Shown here piece after piece: positions 20,473-30,939 of a stretch of DNA of 64,000 bases. This stretch comes from Dicyema japonicum. Its lineage: Eukaryota; Dicyemida; Rhombozoa; Dicyemidae. The notes beneath the pieces are model-generated. The model did no database searches, was not told where the DNA came from, and saw only the letters and a program-made list of their open reading frames with translations. Within the stretch, counting starts at the first letter, position 1; the number at the start of each line of letters is the position of its first letter. The translations under genes were made by a program, and so were the position numbers. The stretch is from positions 29,424 to 93,423 of the forward strand of contig RDEW01000007.1 of NCBI GenBank assembly GCA_011109175.1, read 5' to 3'.

Positions 20473-20734
20473 AACAAAAAACAAAAACAAGCGTGAGCAA
20501 AAATCTATTACTATTCTATCTGATGTAAGCCGTTAAAAAATGAAAATTTGTGAGAAATTTAAATTATTAAAATTACTAATCATTATATAGATAAGAATTA
20601 ATTAATTTATTGATTTATTTTTTATTAAAAAAATTATTGATTTCTAACGGCTTTAACGGCTCGTATTCAATTTGGGCTCGTATTTAACCGGTCACAATTA
20701 TTAAATAATAATAATAATAATAATCGTAGAACCA

Positions 20735-20845
20735 AGGAATGATCTTCATTTCTTTTTTTCTTTTTCTTGTGTGAGTGTCCTTTCTAGACAATCCAGTTCC
20801 GCAGTGAGTATCTACTGATGACAGCGTCACTCGTCAAACCAATAA
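20735..20845 (-). repeat. dispersed ~110-bp repeat, copy 1
   Basis: Contains CTGATGACAGCGTCACTCGT preceded by a block with TCTAGACAATCCAGTTCCGC and a T-rich stretch. Other copies: 40890-41010 (same orientation), 42903-43000, 50325-50440 and 54510-54580 (opposite). All share GACGAGTGA(C/T)GC(T/C)GTCATC(A/G)GT and a GGATCGTCTAT-like block. No coding potential; possibly a SINE or LINE 5' or 3' fragment. Confidence 0.65.
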
Positions 20846-21021
20846 TAAAATAATAATAATAATATATGATATATCATATTGTGACAGAATATTTTAGTAA
20901 ATATATTATTAAATTAATTAAATAATATTTGTAGAAAAAATTTAAATTAAATAAATTATTCTTGTGGTAGTTTCTCCAGTTTATAATATTAATTTGTGTT
21001 TTTGCACATTTCTATATATTA

Positions 21022-21839
21022 ATGCACAATAAAAGAAAAGAAGATCCGATCTGTGACTATGAACAACATTTTATACTTCGCCTACCAGAAGTATATCCTT
21101 TCTTTACTTAAGGACATTGCCACAAGCCTTAGAGATGACCTAACAAACAATCCGTCCGTTTTAAAGGACAATTTTACAATTAAATTTGACGATGATATGC
21201 GAACTGGCCAACTGCGCTACAACTTTGAGCAACTCCACGGAAGAGTCTCTTTTTCTCTGACTCCCAGTTAGTTGATCTCCCTTGCATAATCGACGTGTTG
21301 AAGAACAACTCTAGTCTCTTTTATAAATCCGGGAGTATCTGTCAGGTTTCATTATTTGTTGACTAAAGATGTTCTTGTGCTCTAGAGATCTCCCGGAAGT
21401 CGCAAAAAGCAATAAACCCGAAAAACTGCTTGACCCTAACCGTGAATACACGTGGAATCATGGAAGTTGTTTTGTAGTTTTAATGTAGTCTGTCCCCCAT
21501 TCAAGAACGTTAGAAAACGGCGATTCCGTAAGACCTTTAAGCAGAAAGTGGTCAATATGAGTGACTCCTAGTATGTGGAGATGCCAGAGATAGAGAATGA
21601 AGTCCTGAGACTACTACGAGCTGATTGTGAAGCTAAGGAAGTGACGTGGGAGATCCAGGATGTCTCTAAGGAGGAAAAATCAGAGAAGGATACTGGACTG
21701 CTCGGTATAGTTAGTGTTGATTGCAGAGGAGAAACTGTTTGGTGAGGAGATTAGTTCAGAAGAGGAAAGGAGCGAGGGGAGAGTTGAGTATAGTGAGGCT
21801 AAGCTTGGTGGTTTGACTGATTTTGATATTAGTGATTAA
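21022..21839 (+). CDS. TAF7: TFIID subunit 7 (TAF7)
   Basis: TAF7 is a TFIID component that binds the TAF1 acetyltransferase domain and acts in Pol II initiation. ATG at 21022. Six introns of 22-24 nt (21091-21112, 21245-21267, 21346-21368, 21466-21488, 21548-21571, 21705-21726), all GT-AG, leave 681 nt, exactly 227 codons including TAA. The protein starts MHNKRKED and shows the TAFII55 domain in order: EQHFILRLPE, FTIKFDDDMRTGQLRY, LVDLPCIID, FYKSGSICQ, EYTWNHG, PPFKNVRKRRFRKTFKQKY and NEVLRLLRADCEAKEVTWEI. These blocks match TAF7 of other eukaryotes closely. At 226 residues it is shorter than human TAF7 (about 350): the C-terminal coiled-coil half is reduced to a short acidic tail ending DFDISD. 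Intact and presumably expressed. Confidence 0.95.
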
Positions 21840-21849
21840 TAGTGTTTGA

Positions 21850-22260
21850 GGGTTGTTTAGGGATAGAATTTGGAAGTTATATGAATTTCTATAGGAGACG
21901 TCCGTAATAGTTTCCTTTAGCTGCTATGAAGTAGTCTCCCATTATGAGATGTATTGCTGTGCTTCGGTCCACCTTAGAATGCGACCAAATAGATTCCAAC
22001 GTGTTACTTGGTTCTGTAGGGAATATTTCAAATAACTTGCAAGAGTATAAAGGCACTCAGTCGAGGGCAAAAAGTTTCTTTACTAGAGAGTTCCATAAGC
22101 TGATGATCTGCCATGTTCTCTCAATTTTGGTTGGACGAGATTCAAACCGCATACACTATATACTCGCAAATTGGCCACATTTTGAAAAGTTTTCTAAGAG
22201 AAATCCTATTCTCATTATTAATTGGCCACAATTTTTAATTCGTGCCAGCAGTTAGCTGAT
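21850..22260 (-). pseudogene. possible LINE endonuclease relic
   Basis: On the minus strand, NTLESIWSHSKVDRSTAIHL followed by IMGDYFIAAKG (about 22010-21910) resembles the MGDFN block of LINE endonucleases. A plus-strand open segment (21944-22255) covers the same stretch and has no homology. Part of 22150-22240 (CTCGCAAATTGGCCA) recurs as reverse complement near 27650-27700, so a further repeat overlaps. Weak evidence overall. Confidence 0.3.
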
Positions 22261-22299
22261 AAATTCTAAAACATGTTTCGAAAGACAATATCGAGAAAA

Positions 22300-22690
22300 A
22301 ATCTTTTAGTTCCATTCAAAATGGCCTCCAAATTATTTTTTCAAGTTTGAGACAAGTTCATCAATAAACATCACGAGATATTTTACAATGTGATTGACAT
22401 CTTTAGGTGAAAAAGTCATTTTTTTAATCTTATAAAATTTGATTTTAACGGGTCCTACGGGTAAGTGGCATATTTTACGAATTTCCTCCAAATTTGTAGA
22501 ACAAATGTTACTTAATATGGATCATAATTATTTTCCTATATTAAAAAAGACAACTTTTTTATTTAAAGATGTCGAGAACTTTGATAAAATTTGCCACTTA
22601 ACGCACTTGACAATGAACTTGTCTCACACTTGACAAAAATAATTGGAGGCTATTTTGGATGGACACGTCTTTTACAGAAGAAGGTCACTA
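22300..22690. repeat. foldback repeat with ~50-bp inverted arms
   Basis: Left arm 22313-22368 (TTCCATTCAAAATGGCCTCC onward) is the imperfect reverse complement of the right arm 22612-22665 (ending GGAGGCTATTTTGGATGG). The segment between the left arm and about 22465, including AACGGGTCCTACGGGTAAGT, recurs in reverse orientation at 36047-36205. It looks like the end of, or a non-autonomous derivative of, a DNA transposon; the adjacent pogo-like fragment might be its source. Confidence 0.65.
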
Positions 22691-22890
22691 TTTTGAAAGA
22701 TTCAAAAAATTATCAACCGTCTTTTAAAACTGCACGTAAACCAAAGTTCCTAAAGCTTGAAGAGAAGTTGGTTGGCTGGATGGAGATAGTAGAGTCTAAA
22801 GGCGCTTTTCGAAAAATCAATTTTTTAGGTGGTTTTCTGAATGATGCCTTAATATCTACTAAAGCGACAAGGATACAGTCTTTTTACTAA
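22675..22890 (+). pseudogene. possible pogo/Tigger-type transposase DNA-binding fragment
   Basis: The plus strand reads RKPKFLKLEEKLVGWMEIVE then SKGAF and LGGFLNDALIST, ending at TAA 22888. This resembles the CENP-B-type helix-turn-helix of pogo/Tigger transposases (LE..LV.W....R.KG). Only about 60 residues remain and no DDE domain follows. It lies directly beside the foldback repeat at 22.3-22.7 kb. Confidence 0.4.
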
Positions 22891-23109
22891 AATGGCTTGA
22901 GAAGACGTATCCGAAAAAACGATTAGGAATTGTTTCAGAATTTAAAATAACTCAACGAAATTCTTGAAATCAATATTAATGATGCAGCAATCGTAGAACA
23001 GACATTTTCGATACTCTCAAAGTTGAAGATTTTTAAGTATTGAATACACGGATAATAAGACATTTATTGACAATTAATATTCTTTAGAAGATTCAGAAAA
23101 AGAATACAT

Positions 23110-26100
23110 TTCCAGTTGTTTTGGTTGTGGACGGTCGTTGTTGTGGTTATGCCTGTTGTGAGATTAGCACCTGAAAAGAATGTTTCCACTTCGAGGAAAA
23201 AGGTACCAGCTAAGTCAACTGAGATGTGTTCGTCCTGTCGGCTTGTCAGAACTCGGAAGCGTGGGATCTCCTGCTCTGCTTGGATTTCTTCAACCTCGGG
23301 TGTATCAAACTATCCCAAGCCGCAGCGAGCGTGCTTGGAGTATGGCACTGCCAGTCATTCCTCGCTCGGCCTATGCAGGGTGGATCCCTGTGCCCGTGCC
23401 AATGTTAACTCTCCCGTTAATTACCCATTAACACGGACCCTGAAACGTTCCTACGTCTCATCTCTGAATTACGTTTTTCACGGACTATCCCTGTGAGGAT
23501 TCCCAAGGCCGTATGACCTGTCGCTGCGGAGACCCTTTCTAAAACGATCGAAGATCCCTTCGGACTATCGCAGTACATGATTGGATGCGCTTATTCAGTT
23601 TTGCGCCTTCCGCACTGGGACTTGATCGAGATGGTCATGGAAAGGAGTCTCTTGTACCACCATGAGGACTAACATTCTTTCTTTTTTGGAAGGTATCCAC
23701 ATCCCCAGTTGTCCTATGGCTTCTAACCGTACGAGGGAGACACGTGGTCAGAACGAGGAAGTCGAAGTGGTCCGTCTCAAGAAAACTGTCCGGTCGAAGT
23801 TAATCGAAGGTGACACCCGCGCAGTCATCAGGGCACATTTCTCAAGTGAACCACGAATACCGACTCCATACGCCTACAATATTTTACTGAACAAGCATCC
23901 ACTGTCACCCCAAAATCTACGCCAAGTCGCTCCCCATCCGGAATGAGTACCCTGATTGCATCAAACGATGAAGTTCGCCTCGCAATACAGAATTTTGCCC
24001 CTAGTAGCAGTGGCAGGCTCAACGGAATGAGACCTGGCTACCTGAAGGATCTAACCTCTTTGTCCGTAGGAGACCAGGGACTTCGTTTCACGAATTCAAT
24101 TACTTCACTTATGAACCGGATCCTGTCTGGAGTTCTTCCCGAAATTATCCTCCATGTCCTGTTCTCCACCGATTTGATAGTCTTCGATAAGAAGGACGGC
24201 TAGGTAGGACCAGTTGCGGTCGGGTTTTTCTTCAGAAGATGGATGCTAAAATTGCCTCCAGACATTCTATTCCACTTGTCACAAAATTCTTGAACCTCCC
24301 TCAAGTAGGCGTCGGTATTCGCTTGGGATGCGAGGCCTCTGTCCATTCTGTGAGGACATCCATAAACCATAGTATAGAAAATTCCCGGGTACATGTCCTG
24401 GTCAAACTGGAAATCAAGAACGCCTTCAATAGTCTAAGGAGGGACAATAGCCTGGAGGCGTGTGTTGAGAGATGCCCTAATATTTTCGAATTTGTGAATC
24501 AGTCATACAGCCTACCTTCATCCTTACTTTTCGGGGACTACCTAATCCACTTGTATTCCGAAGTGCACAGGGAGATCCTTTTGGATTCCTATTGTTTTGT
24601 CTTGCAATAGAGAAAATCACCAAACTTACGTGCTCGCCCCTCAACCTATGGTATCTGAATGATGCGGTCCTCGGAGGACCCCCGGATACTATTTTCCGGG
24701 AATTGGAAGTAATAATTCCAGCACTGTTGGAAGCTGGACTGGAATTAAATTACACTAAATGCGAAATCTACAATTGCGGACTTTCAGAGGAGAAGTATTC
24801 AAAAGCTTTGTCATGTTTCGGAAATTTACTGCCTGGAAGTATTTCCACACCCGATGAAGAATTTATATTCCTCGGATCCCCAATCACCATAAATGCAATG
24901 GGAAAAGCTATACGTGAAAAACGACTGTTACTCTGAGAGACTCTGCACCGCTTGTGTCTATTTGACATGCATAGAGCATTATTTCTCCTGGAAAACAGTC
25001 TCAACGTACAGAGCCTTGCATATGTCCTGAGGACTGCTCCCTATTTCACCCTGTGTGACCAACTCGCACAGATTAACGAGATCTTCCGTACGACGGCGGA
25101 ACGTATCTTCAACGTCAGGTTCGAGAATTACTCATGGAAGCAAGCCACGCTGCCAGTGAGACTTGGAGGACTTGGAATTCAAAACCCTGTGGACCTTTCT
25201 TTCCCTTCATACCTATCATCACTAGTGGCCATGTAACTCTCATGTCAAGAGGACTCTACACTCTCTACCTGAATTCCCCATTGACAAGGATGCCGGCCAT
25301 GTTCGTGAGGCCTGGAGCCGCACTTATCAGCTTTCCCTGCCTTCCTCGTTCTCTCAGCGGGGCTTGGACGGAATTCTTTCAAAAATTTGCTAGTGTCATC
25401 TAGCCAACATCGCCGTGCCTGTTTGTTGTCGGAGGCGTCTTCCAAGAGCGGTGTCTGGCTCAACGCCATTCCCAATGAAATTCTGGGTACCTTCCTGGAT
25501 GATAAATGCATCCGTATTGGGATCTCATTACGACTGAGATTAAAAGCCTGTGTTCCACATCCGTGCTGATGCGGAGACCAGATCGACTGTTTTGGCCTAC
25601 ACCCTCTTTCCTGCAGGAAGAGTGCAGGCAGATTTCCTAGACATATGGCTTTGAACGAAGTCGTTAGGCGAGCTTTAAACGACGCCGGACACTTCTCCAT
25701 GCTCGAACCAGTCGGTCTTTGCAGGCGGGACGGGCAGCGATCAGATGGGATGACAATCTTCCCTTTTAAAGCCGGGAAACCTCTTGTCTGAAACGTTACC
25801 TGCACCGACACGTTTGCCTCTTGCAACATACTCCAGAGTGCCTCTGGAGCCTGTTCTGCCGCTGAGAAGGTTGAGAAGATAAACGGGAAAAGTACGCGGT
25901 CCTACCCAAGGATTTTTTGTTTGTTCCCTTGCGCCTGCGATGCTGAAAAAGTACGCGACTCGTCTAGGGAATCGGATGGCTACACGAACAGGAGACCCTC
26001 GTGTGCGCTGCTGGTTATTTGAGCAAATTTCGCTCACCATCCTGAGAGGAAATAGCCACACAGTCAGGCAGCCGCTATATAACCGTTTACTCTTTTTTCT

Positions 26101-26140
26101 TTCCTTAATAAAAACTTTATTTTTCAGAAAATAGTACAAA
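23110..26140 (+). pseudogene. REL-endonuclease LINE (family B), full-length but decayed
   Basis: A plus-strand LINE relic of about 3 kb. Order of recognisable pieces: N-terminal region 23116-23496; ARLNGMRPGYLKDLTSLSVG-like block (about 24020); VKLEIKNAFNSLRRDNSLEA (palm A, about 24400); LWYLNDAVLGGP (motif C with the catalytic DD changed to ND, about 24650); thumb ALFLLENSLNVQSLAYVLRT (about 24965); zinc-knuckle and nuclease parts read through several frameshifts to [20 protein letters not shown] (about 25725); and a tail with RMATRTGDPRVRCWLFEQIS and LRGNSHTV (26.0-26.1 kb). Numerous frame breaks and the changed catalytic residue show that it is dead. Confidence 0.85.
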
Positions 26141-26204
26141 GCAAGTATTATTGAAGGAAATATAAACGTTTTTATTTCTTTTTTTTGTTTTCAAATTAAA
26201 GTTT

Positions 26205-26310
26205 TATTGAAGAAAGAAAATAGAGTAACGGTTATATAGAGGCTGCGCTGACTGCGTGGCTATTCCCTCTCAGGATAGCGAGCAAGATTCGCTCAAATAA
26301 TCTCTTGTTT
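26205..26310 (-). pseudogene. REL-endonuclease LINE tail, minus strand
   Basis: GGCTGCGCTGACTGCGTGGC and the following bases are the reverse complement of the 3' coding end seen at 26.0-26.1 kb, giving on the minus strand the RGN(S)HAVSAA-type end of the family B protein. It faces the plus-strand tail across about 70 bp of AT-rich sequence, a tail-to-tail pair. Confidence 0.75.
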
Positions 26311-26319
26311 TGTTAAATA

Positions 26320-27045
26320 AAATCTAATATTGAAAAAAATTGTTATTAAAATACAAAAAATGTATATAAATCGATCGCCAAAAAATCGCTATATAAAAAG
26401 TAGCGCCCCTGCAATTTAGTTCATTCAGTTTTGTGGTGAATGATGCAATGATATGTGAAAAAAATCGGGAAATGAACGTCTTTCCGAAAAAATCCAAGAA
26501 ATCCACTTTGATTTCCAATCATTACAGGCGCGCACCATCTGTTGTCATGGATACAAGTTTCTTCATTAACGGTAATAAATCAAATAATAACAAAAACTAG
26601 TTGAAAGAATGATAGATATTCTCGCCAGTTGTTCTTTCATTCATAGGCATAATAGCAAATAATTCTTCCTTGACAGTTAAATCATGGAAAATTAAACGGG
26701 AAAATACACATAGTTGGCGACATCAATCGCATCATTTGATTCGTCGAATTGAAGAGAAAAACATGAACATGTGTGCTAATCCTTTTTTAGCTGTGAAGAA
26801 AGATTGTCGGAAATGATTACAGCCCTTCTGACAATGGACTGTTTTGAGAGTTGAATGCTTTTAGTGCAATTTGTAATCTCCTGTTTATTTTCCACATCAT
26901 CGAATAATGAATCAGCAGCTTCAAAAAAACATGATTTTGAAAGGTTTTTTGTGTTTTGGAAGGACCGACGGAGATTTCCTGTGGATCGTAAAAATATAGT
27001 CTTCCCATTTATTATTATTGTAAGCAACATGCGTAAAATCATAAT
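26320..27045 (-). pseudogene. second hAT transposase relic (ZBED/GTF2IRD2-like)
   Basis: On the minus strand: SKSCFFEAADSLFDDVENKQ, SIVRRAVIISDNLSSQLKKD (27042-26776), then across a frame break FSLQFDESND, VKEELFAIMPMNERTTGE, MTTDGAR and a YHCIIHH motif (about 26450). This succession (VRR, LDES, EEL...TTGE, TTDGA, CIIHQE) is diagnostic of hAT transposases of the ZBED/GTF2IRD2/FAM200 type. The N-terminal zinc finger and C-terminal dimerisation region are absent. It differs from the hAT at 12.2-13.5 kb and is a distinct element. Confidence 0.8.
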
Positions 27046-27204
27046 AGTTGTAATTTCACTTGTGCAGCATTAAAAAACAATCCTCCGAACCGACTTCTTC
27101 CAATCTTCTCGATCGTAAGAGAGTTTCCTCAGTTCGTCCAGGTAGTCTCCACTTCTTAGACTTTTGTTCACAAGTATTAGATTCTTGATCTTCTTCCCAT
27201 TTGA

Positions 27205-27440
27205 TATTTATTAATTAACCCCGGATACACTGAGAATGAAGTTAAAGTAAATAACTAATTAAGTGTATCCAGTTTCCACTTCTACAGAGTCAGAGTTCAT
27301 CAGGAATCAGCATAAAGGGTTAAGACGTCCATTACATGCAGTTGTGGAAACCCCTCCAGTGGAGTGGGAAGAGCAAATGATCCTTTTTCGCCTGCCTGAC
27401 ACTGGGCGCCACCTAGACAGGTGGATCACATGACGCAAAT
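27205..27440 (+). repeat. dispersed ~230-bp repeat R1, copy 1
   Basis: Starts TTAACCCCGGATACACTGAG, continues through AAGTGTATCCAGTTT and GCAGTTGTGGAAAC and ends in GACAGGTGGATCACATGACG. A very close copy lies at 39850-40080 and more distant ones at 30595-30870 and 57590-57780, all in this orientation. The CCCCGG start resembles the 3' border of LINE C on its reverse strand, so R1 is probably a LINE 3' UTR. Confidence 0.75.
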
Positions 27441-27459
27441 GTCTGATTTAAAGTATTTA

Positions 27460-27610
27460 AAAAAATTATGTGTTGAATGTTCTTGATGATCTGAGGGCGG
27501 ATGTGAGTAACAGGGGAGGACGGAAACGACTCACAGCGCGTGTCCAGAGATGCATGGCAAAAGTGGAATCTCAAATTAGTTAACTTTTCTGGTTCCGCGG
27601 ACATAGCTAT
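27460..27610 (-). repeat. copy 2 of the repeat at 7215-7345
   Basis: Minus-strand ATGTCCGCGGAACC at 27605 leads into the same block as at 7.2 kb. It follows R1 copy 1 directly, suggesting both are parts of one longer element. Confidence 0.6.
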
Positions 27611-28239
27611 TAATAATAATGTTCTTCAAAATTATTGATCTTATTTTTTTAAATTGGCCAAAAATTCTAAGGAACCAAAAATGGCCAATTTGCGAGTGTC
27701 GAGTGTACTTGGTGGATCCGAAATTTCCTGCATTTGTTTAAAACACGTGGCTTCGGATAAGTCCGTCATCTATGAAAGAAAGGGACTTTTATCCACCATA
27801 AAGTTAAGTAGACATTTTGTGCAATAGTTATACGGCACCACCTCAACCCTTTCATCAATTAGCCACTACACCATCCTTTGTGCCCTCGAAGGCGGACATT
27901 TTTTTACGCAATTTTGCTTAAAGCATAAACGCTAAAATAGGAATCTCACAGAATATATCCACTGACACCAAGTTACTTCCTCTCCTTGATGGCAGAAAGG
28001 AGAAGGAAGAGCAGAGAAAACGCATTTCCAAATAAATCCTTAGAGGAATGTCCACCCAGTTACAAGAGCTTGGCTACATGTCTTTTGCGTCTCTTATCCA
28101 CAAATAAGCATATTTGTTATTAAACAAATAATTTAAGATACTTCCACTACATCTTGGATAAAATCAACAAATATGCCAAATTAGGCATTTATTGTCGTTT
28201 AAAATGATGCCTACCGTTAATGATCATAATGAATTGGGG

Positions 28240-28672
28240 GGCCGTGAATAGTATTACCAGTTTGGTAATGACAATCAGTATAATATATAATTATTCCCTA
28301 GTACTGCTAATTCTGGGGAATATCCCCAACATGATGAACTTACGTAAGACGGAAGACCAAATGAAATACACCCGCCATAGCCAAATAATGAATAATCCAT
28401 GCAAGAAGGCATTATTGGAGACTGATCAGAGGGTTCTTGAACTGATCTACGATGGGATCACTCAACATGAATGGATTAAATACTCATCAGCATTCTCTAC
28501 TAAGCCATTCTTCGTATCCATAACAGGGGATGACATTGGAATGGATGGAGAGGGAGTCTATATTTTGGTCCAAGATATCAAATTGTCCAATGCACGTGTA
28601 ATCCTCAACAACTACTACAGTTTTATCAACCACGAATTTTCATCAATTGCTAAACTTAGCTGCCTCACATAA
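28240..28672 (+). CDS. unidentified gene with mini-introns, last exons
   Basis: A plus-strand frame ends at TAA 28670-28672. Its last exon reads NNPCKKALLETDQRVLELIY, WIKYSSAFSTKPFFVSITGD and VYILVQDIKLSNARVILNNY. Two upstream introns can be proposed: about 28287-28310 (24 nt, GT-AG) and about 28342-28378 (37 nt), joining a segment reading FGNDN to TANSGEYPQHDELT and to TQIMNNPCKK. The start is not found. The protein-like composition and the mini-intron fit suggest a host gene and not a transposon. I do not recognise the family. Confidence 0.4.
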
Positions 28673-28699
28673 GCGTTTGTTGGTATAATTTAAATTTTT

Positions 28700-30590
28700 A
28701 CTTAATAAAATATGTTTCAATCAAATTGAGAATTAATTAATTTAATAGCTCCACCAGCAAAAAAGCACCAAGAAATTATAAATTATTCTCTTTAAAAAGA
28801 GTATAAATTATCCTCTAAACGCACGCTTATATTAGATTCGACGAGGTTCGACGGCAGCGATCACATAAATATTGTAAAAAATTCAAATACGACTGCGGAA
28901 GTACAAGAAAAATTCTACATGGAAGCATGTTAAAAAAATTAATAAACTGTAAAAAATGCAATTTCAAGATGAATTATATCCTGAATAAATGAAGTGAACA
29001 AACTAACGGATAATGCACGATACACTTTCTTCAGCAGACAAACAAGGCAAGGAATGGGAAAATAGAAGAGTCCTGAATAACAAGCCAAGTCAATTGCGAC
29101 TCATCATTGATGTTAATGGTTTTCCCGACCATTAATGTCACTTTCTAATTATTATATGCCCATAGTGTCCACTTTGAGTGTATTTTGATGGTACTTATAG
29201 AACTTGAGTGCTTTGATGTACCATGTTTACTTCAACATTGTGAATTAATATCAATTAGGGAGAAACGGATCGCATTTATGCAGCTTCCCCGCTTCAATAA
29301 GGGTTATCTCGTTCATTGTTAAACCAAATCAAAAATATCTGCTTGTCGTGTTTTAGAATATCCCTTACGTACCTACTCTTTTCTCCACATTACTATAGGA
29401 TACAATCGACTGGACTATTCCTTCAGTCCCTTAGATTCCAAACTGACGACAAAGATGCAGGTAAATACAACTTCATTATGTCGCCACATATAATCACCAT
29501 TGAGCATCCTGATACTCCTTGTAGCCTAATGACCTACGCTCTTTTTAGCCGAACCGCAATGACTGCAATTTTGAGTTTACCTCTTCAAAGAAAAGATGTC
29601 GATCATGCACCGAGCATACATTGCTTCGCAACCATTTACTCACCAATATGGACATTTACATCTCTAGAAATGGCAGTTATCAGTACGCTCACACGATTTT
29701 GTAAAAGACTTTAATTATAATAAATCGGTTGTTATTGATTCAGTACAACTACAATCAAAATGAGACTAGAAACCCTTTTATAGCGATTATTATTTATTGT
29801 CAAGAATCACTGCGTTTAAAGAAGTCCTCGGCTAACTAACTGATCGTTCCATTTTGACTTGCAACCTTATCGATAAATAAATGTCAGAGGTAGAAAAGGA
29901 ACTCTAGTCCTTTATGGGGATTAATACAAAACTAGTGGATAAGCTGAAAAAAGAAACGAGACATGGCTTCGGCATTAGATAAATAGACCATAGCTGAACT
30001 CTCTTCCTTTTCTTTCTGATGGAAATGTCTCTGCACTTCATCTCGTGTTTTCAGAGGCTAGGATATTATTATAGTGTTTCCCGACCATTAGCGTCACTTT
30101 CTAATCATTTTATAGGAGCCATCCGAATCAGAAATTAAATCAATGACAAAATTTTCTACAATCCTTTAAAAATCTGAAGAGGGAATTGATAATCCGATAT
30201 CTTTGATGATGCCTGTATCCATCATTTTACTGACAATCTCCATTACCACTTAATCGGGGAATCCAAGTGAGTAAAGATAACATAAAATGCTTAATTATTA
30301 AGATTGTTTGATAATTATAATTAACTACATTATTCCTCCTCATTACAGACTTTACCATTCGATCCACGCTTCCTCGTTCCTAAAAGTCGCATTATAGGGG
30401 CAACTGAAGGTCGCGTTCATCTTGAGGAGATTTAGATATTCGTGCGATAGTCGTATGTCACCACCTAAACAGACTGAACACCAACATTGTGAGAATGTTA
30501 AATTTACTTAATTTCCTTTATTATGCTTACATGCCACATTTTTAATTTATGGAGAAGAAATATCCTTAAGCCATCTGAGAAGATACACTG
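28700..30590. other. AT-rich stretch without a recognised gene
   Basis: Mostly AT-rich DNA. An open segment at 29316-29714 (+, 132 codons) has no homology I know. A short sequence, TTCCCGACCATTA(A/G)(T/C)GTCACTTTC, occurs at about 29113 and 30080 in the same orientation, so part of this region may be duplicated. No RNA gene or LINE motif seen. Confidence 0.5.
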
Positions 30591-30594
30591 ATTA

Positions 30595-30870
30595 TTTAAT
30601 ACCCCGGACATACCGGAAGGAGGTTAGTTAATGTGTAATTTAGGTAAATCCAGATCCCACGGTCGGAAAAAAATGAATGCTAGTCAAGCATCCATATCTG
30701 GTAAACTGGAAACCCCATCAGTGGTGCAGGGAAGTGAAAGATGCATTGAGCGGCTCCTTTGGGTGGATCTACTTACGCTTCTTAAGATTTGAAAGAGCCA
30801 GTTTAGATCGGGTAGGTAGCAGCGTAGGAATCACCAATCGATTGATAACAAATATTTAAGTTTGTGAAAT
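30595..30870 (+). repeat. dispersed repeat R1-like, copy 2 (diverged)
   Basis: Starts ATACCCCGGACATACCGG and keeps the AACTGGAAACCCCATCAGTG(G) block, the GCAGGGAAGTGAA block and an ATCACCAATCGATTGATAACA end. It is closer to 57590-57780 than to 27.2 or 39.9 kb. A 60-codon open segment inside has no homology. Confidence 0.55.
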
Positions 30871-30939
30871 CACTAATATGTTATAAAAACTTGCATCCAA
30901 AGAATCAAATCATTAAATAAATATCAAACAATTAAATTC

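Larger units (their letters stand above)
18194..20696 (-). mobile_element. Ginger-like DNA transposon
   Basis: About 2.5 kb bounded by imperfect terminal inverted repeats of about 50 bp (18195-18246 and 20644-20695), each starting GTGACCGGTT and containing two tandem copies of a TTGAATACGAGCC sub-repeat. The flanking AATT on both sides can be read as a 4-bp target duplication, typical of Ginger elements; since AATT is palindromic the exact edge is ambiguous. The insertion lies in an (AAT)n tract. It encodes one integrase-like transposase on the minus strand. Inside, a LINE B tail (18990-19120) and a 411-bp inverted-repeat segment (18254-18664) are inserted. Confidence 0.85.

Noticed and set aside
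27640-27820. Start of a gene at ATG 27681 (MANLRVSSVLGGSEIS)
   Set aside because: The start overlaps a sequence (GGCCAATTTGCGAGT) that recurs at 22.15 kb as reverse complement, so it is probably repeat-derived; the frame stops soon and no intron rescues it convincingly.
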